The notes below the pieces were generated by a model. The model made no database searches and had not been told where the DNA came from. It was given only the letters and a program-made list of their open reading frames with translations. 64,000 nucleotides of DNA, taken from assembly GCA_963281155.1 (NCBI GenBank), contig CAUJLY010000003.1, positions 3,162,001 through 3,226,000 of the forward strand, read 5' to 3'. The translations under genes were made by a program, and so were the position numbers. Origin of the DNA: Rhabditophanes sp. KR3021. Its lineage: Eukaryota > Nematoda > Chromadorea > Rhabditida > Alloionematidae. Of the stretch, positions 47,054 to 58,600 are shown piece after piece (positions within the stretch are counted from its first letter, which is position 1; each line of letters begins with the position of its first letter).

Positions 47054-50000
47054 TCTGCTCTAGCTATCTCCCAAACCAAGGTTAACTGACCATTTCAGGC
47101 ATTATTAAAAATCTCGTCTCATTTTAAATATATTCATCAATAGAACAATGGACTTAACGGGGGTAAATGTGTGGAGCGGAAGGAAACTTCTATAAGTAAG
47201 GTGTAAATGCATTGTAAATTTAATTATTTGGTACTTTTCCATTATTTCTAACCTTTGGGGTAACCTTTCCATTGGCGAGAAAGTAGTTAAGATAGAAAAT
47301 AACAAATATACACATATAATCTTAACAAGCCCTCTTAACAGGCATATGCTATGGGGAAATGAACACTGGGTAATTGGTAACAACGGTACTTATGCCTTTC
47401 TGGTACTTATGTAGATACTATCAGTGTTTTGAATAAAACCAAAATTGAACCTATACAATTGTACAAAAAAATTAGATTAAACGGCAAATAATGTTTAAAG
47501 TAATGTCTTATTCTGTGATTGATAGGCATTGTTCCGTATACGTAGAATACAAAAAAGTTGTTGCATTTTTAAATAAATATTTATATCAAAACCTTTTAGA
47601 CAATGATTTGTGGTAAAAATGCATTTAAACATCTATATTTACATCTATATTTAGAAGGTGATGGTAATAAGTTGGCAAATAAATATGAAAGAATACATAT
47701 ACTTGTGTAAGATACAAATATTTTATTTAGCCTGAATGTATTATTTTCTGGAAATAAATGTGCGGAAATATTGTGAAAATGATTGGAGCGAAGATAATGT
47801 TATTGTATTAAATAGTTAGCATTTAGCAATAATAGTGAAACCATTTAGCAATGACGAAATTTAAAAGTTTGGCATTGCGTGACCGGCAGTCTTATTAAAA
47901 TTATTAACAATAAGCAAATAGAAGTTGAGAGAAGTAATGGGTATGGTTTGATTATCAATCAGACTAAAGTGTGATTATACATATTTCAGTGTGACTGTAA
48001 ATGTGACCATATTTCTAAGTATCATTCTTGGGATTTAGAGTGAACAGACTGAGTTTGATTAACTAATCTAGCCCTTAGAAGATTAGACCCCATTAAAGTG
48101 TGAAATACTTTATAGAAATTGAAAAAGTCCATACAGTTCTCTGAATAACTGAAACAACTAGTTATTGTCAGATGAGGGCTCTCGCATCATAATATAAGTT
48201 TGTTATGATTTGTATATATAGAGTGAGTAATTGTTTTACAAGCATCGTTTTCAAACTATATATTTATCATTTAATAAATATGATTGGTATAAACAAGGAA
48301 ATCCCTAATGAAAGTAAATAAGTCATTTAAGTATATCATCTATGACTAGACAAAATTATATAAGACTCGGTAAATATTGTGTAAGAGTGGTGCCATAAAT
48401 GCGACATGCGTTGAAGTAACATGATTAGCTAATGTTGCATTACAGACACTGTCCATTTGGGGACATAATCTGGGTTTATACTATAAAAATGGCGCAAAGT
48501 TATTGTTCACAAATTTCTGTACAACAAAAATTACATATAAAGAGTTCGGTAAATTTTAAAAGGAATGGATTTAGTTATTCACAATAGTTTATGAATATTC
48601 AAAAGTATAATAGCGGCAAAAAACGTTAAAATAGGATGTTATTATTGTATCTAAATGTAAACATGATTTGAATATTTTGGAATACACTTGAGATGTTAGG
48701 AGTCCATTTATTGCAATAAAGCAGAATGTATCATTAAATTTGTACTTTTTACAATCAGTTGCAACTCATTTTTGATGTTAACAACACGAACTGATATATA
48801 CATTATCTGAAGTAATATCAATAAGTGGCATAAACAGATGTGATTTATTTTAAGCTGTTCCTAATTTTGTACGTTCGGACTTTATTTGAAGAAGAATCTT
48901 TAAAAAGTAAATTTATTTAAGATTTCCGGTTAATGTATCTAAATGGTGTGTTTTAGATGAAAGAATCGGATTGTCTTTGCGGATTTCCGGTTCAGTTGGA
49001 TTTATGTATCATTTTTAATAAGTAATGAGATAATAAAGACAAGCCTAATTTGTAAACTAAATAGAGCTAATGGAGTTAAATGGTGGTTTATATAAACAAT
49101 GTTTATCAAATTGCGGAAAATAAACAAAAAATGATCATGTTAAACAAACAATTAATAGATATATTTATAATGCCAAATATCAAATAAACCAAATTGATAT
49201 TGTTACATCATATTAAACGATTTATTTACTAGTTATGTTTAAAAATATATTAAAAGTAACGTACTTATTAATTGTATCAAAAGTGAATTGAAATCAAGTA
49301 TTTAGTTTTTTAAGCATCCGGTTAAAACTAACAATTTAATGTGTCACATCATTTTGATTGATGAAATGAGATTATAACGCATAGTTGCAATTAATTGACA
49401 AGTCCATTGAATCGGCATCCTTCGGTAACTTGTGATGCCATTAATGAAAATGTCATTTGAATGAAAGGTTTATGTACGTATATGATTTTAAAAGATTTAT
49501 ACTTAGTATCAAGAATATTCATAGTTTTGGACATTACTCTTGCATTTTGGAAATGAATTTGTAATAGAGTGTTTGATGTTTTTACCATCTTTAGTATCCT
49601 AATGTGGTCAAAACAAGGGAATACATTAAAATTTATTGCAACTTATCAAAATGTATCAAAGTCATTAAACACGCGTTTACTTGTCATAAATAATAATTGT
49701 TATATAATATTAATGAAAGGTTACTGAGTTATGAATTTGATAGTACCGTCATATAAATGCATGGTAATAAACATTAATATGGTAGTAAAGGCAAATGTAT
49801 TTATTCGGTAACGCTAATCTAAATTTTATTTGATACATTAAATATTTATCATTTTATTCTTGTTTGAACACCATTAAATAATTACAAAATCCTATGAATA
49901 TTCCCTTGGATCAAGTTTTGTACATTTTTCATTTCTATTCAATACCCATTTCCGTTATAATTGAAAGGATTAATTTTATTAAGCTCACTGTGAACTTCAC

Positions 50001-50799
50001 ACGTTGTTAAATGTACACTTTATGGTAACTATTGAACAGCTAAATATTTAATTAGCTCTATCAAGGAAGTAAGTTAGTATCTTATTGTAGATGATATCTT
50101 GAATGAATTAACTGGGGAAATCAACATGAAAGAATGCTTATTTTAATTATTTATGCCTATTTTGATCAGGAAGTATTTGTTTCCTTATCATTGAAGTACG
50201 ATTGAGTTTCATTTAAGGTTGACAGGAGCTATTTAAAAGAACCTATGACAAAAAGCATGTGAGAAGTGTAATTTGAATATTCGTCAAACACATAAATTAT
50301 GCCTGTTAATGTCGATCTGAATGGTAATCTATGATTTTTTATCATGACATAAAAATACTCACACAAACTTAAAAACCTCTCGCGATCGACTTGATTTCAA
50401 AAGTTTGATAAGAAAAATGTAAGGGGAATAAAAATTGTTTCATTGTAATTTATTAAAACATCACCTACTTCAAGAATTGATAAGCATTAATTAAACGAAT
50501 TTACGACTACTTCCTTGTTTATCAAATAGTAGCATAAAAAGTACCCGTAAATGGATGTTTTCAAACATCGAACCAAACAATTTCTTCGAGTGTATCTACA
50601 ATGAAATCAGTAGGTGATTGATGATATGATTTAGTGAACTGTTCATGGCACCTGGAATATAGTTGTTTCCGTGTAAAGAGAACAGTGACATCATTTAGAT
50701 AATTTAGCAAATAAAATAAGTCAGATATTTATTAAAGTTTACATTTTTAGAATACAAAATAATAATACATTTACAAAGTTAAATACATCTACAAAATTC

Positions 50800-50925
50800 A
50801 AAATTTCGAACAAATAAAATAATTGGTCAAACAATAAATTTACAAAAATAAAGAATTGTTCATACAATAAAACAAGTGTTTAAACAAATAAAATGAAAAA
50901 AAGTTGGTCAAACAATTAATATATA
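50800..50925. repeat. AT-rich imperfect repeat, 30-40 bp units
   Basis: Repeated words AACAAATAAAAT, TTGGTCAAACAAT and TAATTTAC-like units recur three times just past the 3' end of the first CAP gene, with one intervening diverged copy (GAATTGTTCATACAAT). Probably a decayed minisatellite in the 3' flank. Confidence 0.5.
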
Positions 50926-50938
50926 TAATTTTGTACAA

Positions 50939-51817
50939 TTATTCAAAAACATTTTCGTGAAAATCTTTGGCAGTAAGTGTATTTCCTTTATCATAACGAA
51001 TAACAATGAATACGCGCATTTTGAGGGGATGCCGGATATTTTGAGTGGTGATAGGTTTGAAAGAGATGCCAACACCTATCTTTTGCGTATTCTTCCAGAT
51101 CATTTGAGTAAAGTGACCAAATTTGGAAAAATAATTTGCGTTAAAGTGGTCATAATTGTAATATATACTTTCAGAATTAAAACTCGTTATCATGTGATTT
51201 GCCAATTTTGACGGACTTGGCATAATATAAAACTGTTGATAATATAAGTTTTCGCCATGTTTGAAGTTGTTTTGATCGTGCATGAGTCTTCTATTTCTTA
51301 AAGCTAATCTGTCTGCATGAATCTGGGCTTCGTTTTCAAGGATTGGACTATATGTTAATGATTGTACCAAGTGGTTTGCCCTGATCATATTGTGATTTCT
51401 AAGAACTTGTTGCTTGAAGGAATCTCTATCAAATGAAGCAGCTTGTGAAATTAAATCACTATTTTCTTCACTCGGTTCAATGACATCGCGATTTTGATTC
51501 GTTTCAGTATTTTTTATCAAAGCACGTTGCCTATTTTGGTATCTTTGTTTCAATAGTCGACGTCTCAATGATAAAATATTTATACCCTTTAATAATCTTA
51601 TTTTTGGAACAAAATTGGTTTTTCCAATATCTTCATTCAAAGTCATCATAGTCTTGTACTTCAATCGTTCCCAATCATATTTGGATTGATGAGGGTTTCT
51701 AGACAAATATTCTCTGCGATAGTATCTAATAGCATCAACAAAATAAGCTTCAAACAAAACAATTAGAAAAATAACAAAGTATAAATTTTTAACACCTTCT
51801 GCCAATCCGAAAATCAT
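50939..51817 (-). CDS. CAP/SCP domain protein, GAPR-1-like, with long linker
   Basis: Single exon, 292 residues. Hydrophobic N-terminus (LYFVIFLIVLFEAYFV) acts as signal peptide or anchor. Residues about 30-125 are a basic, Arg-rich linker (ILSLRRRLLKQRYQNRQRAL). The CAP domain follows: LRNHNMIRANH, a His in RLMHDQNNF, HGENLYY, then the signature GHFTQMIWKNTQKIGVG and FIVIRYDKGN. The His/Glu quartet of the CAP cavity appears kept. Closest in style to GLIPR2/GAPR-1, which lacks a signal, rather than to Cys-rich venom-allergen proteins, since there are almost no cysteines. Probably secreted or membrane-anchored; role unknown. Tandem with the next CAP gene. Confidence 0.88.
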   Translation of the reverse strand: MIFGLAEGVKNLYFVIFLIVLFEAYFVDAIRYYRREYLSRNPHQSKYDWERLKYKTMMTLNEDIGKTNFVPKIRLLKGINILSLRRRLLKQRYQNRQRALIKNTETNQNRDVIEPSEENSDLISQAASFDRDSFKQQVLRNHNMIRANHLVQSLTYSPILENEAQIHADRLALRNRRLMHDQNNFKHGENLYYQQFYIMPSPSKLANHMITSFNSESIYYNYDHFNANYFSKFGHFTQMIWKNTQKIGVGISFKPITTQNIRHPLKMRVFIVIRYDKGNTLTAKDFHENVFE

Positions 51818-52352
51818 AATTAGAAAAAACGTTTTCTTTAATTTTTATTCTGTTAAAACAACTCTTATATACTCAACCCTTATGGCATATCAAAAAGATG
51901 CTGGTTTGTATTAAAGGCCATCAAGATTAGGAGTGTCTTTTAAAATGACTTCTGTTTCGAACAAAAAAAGTAGTTACATTATAAGGAAGTGCGTGAGCTT
52001 TGGTTGGCGATATAGAAAGAGAATCACTTGGGTAATTAATAAAAATTAGAGGTTTAATCTAAGTTTCAAATCTAAAAACAATGAAGTTGGAAGAGTTATC
52101 CTGAAATATTAAATCTTCTTTTTTGATTAATAAATCTTGTAGTAAATTAACTTATTCAGTGATGTTATCTCATTGTGTTTGAACAACATAAATACATGTT
52201 TTTACTAGATCAATTTAACTCTTTTGCACTAAATAAATATCTGTTTAATTTAAAATGATTCTTTATGCTTTTTATGCCAAAATGACTTTATTAATTTTAC
52301 AGAATATGGGACAATAAAAGATATGGCTTAAAAATTATTTCTACACAAAAAT
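51818..52352. other. Spacer between the two CAP genes
   Basis: 535 bp, AT-rich, with the promoter of the first CAP gene and 3' UTR of the second. No coding signal. Confidence 0.45.
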
Positions 52353-52997
52353 CTACTCGATATTCTTAGCGAATTGTTTCTTGGATAATATGTTGCCCGG
52401 AGGTGAATATCGCATAACCACGACAACACGAAATTGAGGTGTGCCCATAAGGGATTTTGCAGGGGTAACAACCGCACCAACACCCACTTCCTTGGTATTT
52501 TTCCAAACCATTTGAGTAAAGTGACCGTAATCATGAAGACCGGCTGGATTATAAACTCCATTTTGGTAAAATTTCTTTTCAGCATAGAAGGTATCGACAG
52601 TCAATTTGGCAAGCTCAGCAGCATCGGGCATTTCATCTCTTCTTAGTGCGAATAAATTTTCTCCATGTTTAAAGTTACTCATATCGTGAGCCAATCCCTT
52701 TTTCTTTCTCCCTAATACTTCAGCATATCTCTGAGCTTCCACTTCCAAATCCTTGTTATAAGTCAAGGCCGGAGCTCCATGCTTCTTTCTGACGATGTTA
52801 TGTTCCTTAACTAAGGCTATTTTCAAAGCTTCCATGTCAATATAGCCAGCAGATGACGCCATAGCCTCAATGCTAGAATCATCATCGCTCGTTATGTTGA
52901 AAAACATCCCCTCACGAATGACAGCACCATGTATTTCACTTACAGCTATACATGACAACAAGACAATAGCAAGAATTTTTGATTTAGACAAACACAT
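52353..52997 (-). CDS. Secreted CAP/SCP domain protein, GAPR-1-like
   Basis: Single exon, 214 residues. Signal peptide (ILAIVLLSCIAVSEIHGA). CAP domain: LVKEHNIVRKKHGAPALTYN, a His in LAHDMSNF, KHGENLFAL, GHFTQMVWKNTKEVGVGA and VVVMRYSPPGN. Cys-poor, again resembling GLIPR2/GAPR-1. Better preserved than its neighbour at 50.9 kb and without the basic linker; the two probably arose by tandem duplication. Likely secreted; CAP proteins bind lipids or sterols in several systems. Confidence 0.92.
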   Translation of the reverse strand: MCLSKSKILAIVLLSCIAVSEIHGAVIREGMFFNITSDDDSSIEAMASSAGYIDMEALKIALVKEHNIVRKKHGAPALTYNKDLEVEAQRYAEVLGRKKKGLAHDMSNFKHGENLFALRRDEMPDAAELAKLTVDTFYAEKKFYQNGVYNPAGLHDYGHFTQMVWKNTKEVGVGAVVTPAKSLMGTPQFRVVVVMRYSPPGNILSKKQFAKNIE

Positions 52998-53596
52998 TCT
53001 AATAAGAATCTTTTTGATAAAGATGAAAGAATATGATTTGATTCCGAGTTTTTTTATTTTTATATTAGCTCCATTCTAATTAAAAAACCAGAAAGGGCTA
53101 TTCCTTAATAATAATTTATCATAAATAACTTAACACTATCCTAATTCATCATTGCACATAATTAGTACCGTCCGAATTGAAGACTGAAAATCCTGATTGA
53201 TGCTTTCTAATTTTTAAACTAGTAGCTGCTTACATCGAGACTGCTTTATCAATATGATGTTTTGACATTTCGAAGAATTTTTAATGACCGTTGTTTTCAT
53301 CTAAACATGTTGTTAATCAATCTATGATATATTGTCTTTAGTATGTCATATCATATCATTTTTATTTTGGTTATAGTTTAATAAATGGCATATTATTGAT
53401 AACATGGGACTTTGATCAGATATAAAATTGTGTCAAAATCAAACTTTAACAAAAAATAACATTTTAAACCTTTTATTATATGACCTATTGAGACTTTTTA
53501 AATACATGTTACAAGAAATAAATACACCATATTGTTGAGTAGACTGCCCGTTTGATATTAATTACAATATGTATCACTTTGAAGATTCATTAAATA
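52998..53596. other. Intergenic
   Basis: 600 bp, AT-rich; promoter of the secreted CAP gene and 3' flank of the small membrane protein gene. No coding signal. Confidence 0.45.
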
Positions 53597-54035
53597 TTAC
53601 ACAACTTCATAAGATTTGGAGTTTGCTGAGCAGGTGTTAGCTCTATTATTGTAATTCTCTGGTTCAATTTCATCATCTACGTATGCATCAAGTACATAGC
53701 TTGACATTAGCTTTACTGAGGATTCATTCAAGCATGCACGCATTTGTTCAATATCAACATCATTATTATACGACTTTGATAGGTTGCTTGATCTAAAATA
53801 TATTATGCCGTAAAATAAACAAATACACTTACTTGCTAGTTTTTTGACTGCCGGATACTTTTAAAAGTATCTGATATAAATATTTTGCAAAGCAGAACAA
53901 TACAATCCAAGCCTGGATAATTAGTACGGCAAATATGAGCAGAAGTCCCACTATGAAGACAATAGCCAAACAATTCAACACGAAGAAGGCAAAGAAGTGA
54001 GCATAGTTAAGATCATCTGATTGATTATGATCCAT
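53597..54035 (-). CDS. Small membrane protein, unknown
   Basis: Two exons, complement(53833..54035) and (53597..53792), with a 40-bp intron, encode 132 residues. After a short polar N-terminus, two closely spaced hydrophobic stretches (YAHFFAFFVLNCLAIVFIVG and LIIQAWIVLFCFAKYLY) form a hairpin or one long anchor. The rest is an acidic, Ser/Asn-rich tail ending CSANSKSYEVV, whose last residues (YEVV) could bind a PDZ domain. No family recognised. Confidence 0.65.
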
Positions 54036-54812
54036 TGTTACGGGAATATTAGAACAAATTGTTATAAGTATAGGAGTATGAACTTCCTAGATACTTTAGA
54101 CCAACAATATATATACGATAACACAATAATGCTAAACAATTTAAAAAATAGACCTGGAAATTGCTTAAAATTATTATAATGATCCCAACTTATTCACAAG
54201 ATTTTTATTAATTTAGAATGATTTACGAGATTTTTAAAAAGTTACAGTGATATCTAATAATTTACAATGCTTTTCAATAAATTACAGTTATATGTGCGTT
54301 GGTAAGAATAAAGTTCGTTTGTATAGCTACAAATGTATTATTGTCTAACAAAAAATAACCTTTTCACCGTTTACAGTTCAGAAAGAATGTCAGTACATGA
54401 CTAGCTAACGTTTAATCAAATGATACATTATGCATTATTATTGTTCTATAAAAAGTTTGTACTGATTAAATACCTTCAAACCAAACTAAATTAAAAGTGA
54501 TGTAAAAATAAATTTTTTGTTTGAATCACTAATTAGTTTATACTCCCTGCAAAGATACATATTTTTTTCAAAGGAAGGTTGAAATTTATAAATTTTTCTG
54601 ACATTTCCGTTGACAGCAATTGAAATTATTGACATTAAATGGTTCAATGCATGATTAACTTTTTGCCGCTAACGTCATTTTCGTGTTTAAATAACTCTAA
54701 TAATCACATTTAATCACGTCAAATTCGGTCTAAATCTGTTTCTATTAATAACAAAACATTTATTGTGTAAAAAAGACAAATTAAAATAAAACAGTCAACT
54801 CAATTAACTTTC
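54036..54812. other. Intergenic
   Basis: 777 bp, AT-rich. Between 54190 and 54290 the words AATTTA-CAATG and TTTTTAATAAATTACAGT recur imperfectly, a short decayed repeat. No coding signal. Confidence 0.4.
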
Positions 54813-55604
<792 letters not shown>

Positions 55605-58600
55605 ATGATATGCTTAGCAAAACAAAAAAACCTGATAACCCGTTTTTATTCGTCGAGTACACCAAAAATCAAAATTCCCGTACTCTCCAGGGAAATTCAT
55701 GAATACTTATTTGGATCGGTTACCGACATCAAACTCGATCCATCAAAATATCAAGTGAATGAAAGTAATAACAACTTTCCATTTCCGAAGTTAAATGTAA
55801 AGGGCAACATCTACGACCATTTAATAAGCCATTCTGATCAAACCATGAAAACATTTGATAGGTTAATGCTTGAGGGATACAAATTTGTTAGATATCCAGA
55901 AATGCCGCAAAAGTGGAACTTTGAAGTTGGATGGACCAAATATGATTCTTTAACCAATACATTTTACAAGGTTTGTTACATTTCTATCACTTCATGTCAT
56001 AACTTTTAGATCGAATTTCCGGATGCCGATTTGTTATTTTTTGACATTGAATTAGTAGTAAGAGATGGTAAACTACCGACATTAGCAGTTGCGTTATCAA
56101 AAGACAATTGGTATAGTTGGTGTAGTGATCGTTTAATTTATGATAATCCAGTTCCTGTCTTTCCTAAATTAGAACATTTAATACCCCTGGAATCGCAGAT
56201 AGGTCTTTCGACGGACAAATTAATCATTGGTCATAATGTTGCTTTCGATAGAACAAGGGTACGCGAACAATACTACAAGACACCATCTAGAATGAGATTT
56301 TGGGATACGATGTCAATGGCCATTCCGATTCATGGTATTTCAGGTACAACAATGCGATTAAAAATTTATTATTAAAATTGTAAATATTAACAAACTCGTT
56401 GATAATGAGATCGGCTACTTGTCTATTAAGTATTGAATTCATTTTGGTGACATCTTCAAATGGGGGGTTGCCGGAATCCGAGTTCTTTATTTGAGGTCTG
56501 AAGGCTCTGATCAGGATAGACTTCGATGTTTCCAATGACTACCCCGATTGGTACTGCATCTTCAAGACTGTCATTTCATTTTTTCCATAAGACTGATCCC
56601 GAACGACATCATTAATAAAGTCTTCCTAAAACTTCTATTGCCGATGTTTTTTGATTGAATCCCTGACATTCATTAAGAAACTTCTGGCAGTCTCTATTTC
56701 TTAAATGGTTCATTCGAGCGAATTGACATGCGAATGATCCTTTGCAATAAGGACAAGTAATTTTGTCTCCAGGATTAGGCTTTCCTGGAGGTTGAAAGGG
56801 AGTTTTCATCGACTCCAAAATACATTGATCCTTTCCTTCAGTGAATAAATGCAATACCTCATCAAAAAGAAGCCCTTTCGACAAATTAGTGGCAGACTTG
56901 CAATAGGTAATCAAGCAAATCTCCATGATCTTGGCATAGTGTGGAGATAGCTTGCCAAGATACTTTACATAGACCTTTCCTTCGGCAGAGTTAAATTGTT
57001 TCCATATCCAATCTTCTTTCCACTTTTGCCGTCTTTACGGTAAATTGCGTTGGCAGCATTAATTTAATGGGCTTTTAGACAGGTACCAATATCTTTGAGT
57101 ATCTTGTTAACAAAAGCATACATAACATGCTTTCCAAGTAAAACACATCCATCCTCAGTTAGCATTCGCTCCAACTCTTTTACCAAATAGACCCTCTTTT
57201 TTCATCACAGACTTGTCTTTCTAGTTCCTCTATTCTTTTTCTAACATCGGCTAAAACGACTTTTGATTCTTGGCTATTTTTAAATGTACGAGGTCTCAAC
57301 GTCATGTGGATATAGTGCGTCTTCAACTAATAAACACTGAAATTAAGAAATCAGGTAGAGGAGATACAAATAATCAAAATTTGAGACCCTAGATTAACAC
57401 AATTGTTAATAAAGATAAATTTAACTGAAGCAACAATTTCTAATACCGTACGTTCATTTCAGATAAGCAAGTTTACGCCTTAGAAAAGAAAGATTACGAA
57501 GCAAAACATCGGGCTGAGAATCCATGGTTGCCACATTGGAGAGGTAATGTATCAAAGAATAATCTCCTTGACTTGTATAGACTCAAAGTACCTGACACTT
57601 ACCCTTGGAAAATTGAATTAAACAAAGAATCGAGGGATGTTTTTGTAAAAGAAGACATTCAAACTGTGAGGGCTGATTTTCAAAATCTAGTTCAATATTG
57701 TGCCTACGATGTGATGGCAACACATCAGCTTTACAGACATTTGTATGAAGAATTTATGCACTACCATCCAAGCTCAGTGACTCGATTTGGGATGCTAGAG
57801 ATGATGAATGTTTACTTGCCAATTAATCACAATTGGAAAATGTTTGCCTCATCATGTGCTGATAAATTGGAGAAGGATATTGAAATTGCAGCTACAATGG
57901 TCATTAACTTTTCAAAACAAATTTTGAACCAATTACTGAATGATTACAAAGATGATCCTTGGATGTTTATATCAGAATGGAAGGCACAGTCAAAAACAAA
58001 TAAATTTCCAAGATGGTATTCAGGAATTTTCAAAAATGCAAAAGCTGCACAAGTAGAGATTGAAAATGATACTGTCCAAAAAGTAAAAACAGGTACTAGT
58101 GAGCTAGCTCGAATTTTTGGAGTCTGCTTTGGTCCGTATCCCTTATATCATAAGAAAGAATTTGGATGGGGTTTCTTGGTTCCGTCCCAAGAGTTACTTG
58201 CTATGTCAGATTACAAGAATGTTGGACCATCAGGACTAACAAGAAGAAATAGTATTGTTTCGATTCCAACACAAAAAATAATGGAATTGATAAATAAAAA
58301 TATTGAGATGGGTAAAAGTGTAGAAGATATTAAGACAGAAAAGACATGTTCCATTGGATATTTTGAATTTCACAAAGTGCCACATAGTACAAATCCTGGA
58401 TCAAATGTAGGAAATGTGTTTAGCAAAGTATGTACCCACTTATTCGAACAAGGTACATTATGGACGTCTCGTGGTGTCGAAGCTAGTGCTAAAATGCTCG
58501 AAGTATCAAGAAGTGCCAGATATTGGACAAATTACAAAAAAAGGTTCAATGATGAGTTGCCAATTTGGTACGATGATGATGCCGAGTTTGGGGCATTAGC

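Larger units (their letters stand above)
39672..50938. other. Gene-poor 11.3-kb region
   Basis: No supported coding exon on either strand; the longest frames are short and of random AT-driven composition. The sequence is very AT-rich with many short A and T runs. A 21-bp tandem repeat lies near 47.0 kb and a 30-40-bp array near 50.8 kb. It may be a long intron of a gene starting at 39.5 kb, distal regulatory DNA, or both. No tRNA or transposon ends were recognised. Confidence 0.5.

Noticed and set aside
44128..47383. Several minus-strand frames of 68-92 codons in the gene-poor region
   Set aside because: Random AT-driven composition, no splice context, no recognisable motif.
52328..52585. 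Alternative minus frame over the secreted CAP gene
   Set aside because: Overlaps the true CAP frame in a different phase; composition is that of a shadow.
56344..57462. ATTTCAG on both sides of POLG intron 2 as a sure target-site duplication
   Set aside because: ATTTCAG is also the usual acceptor in this genome, so the 7-bp match is weak evidence alone.
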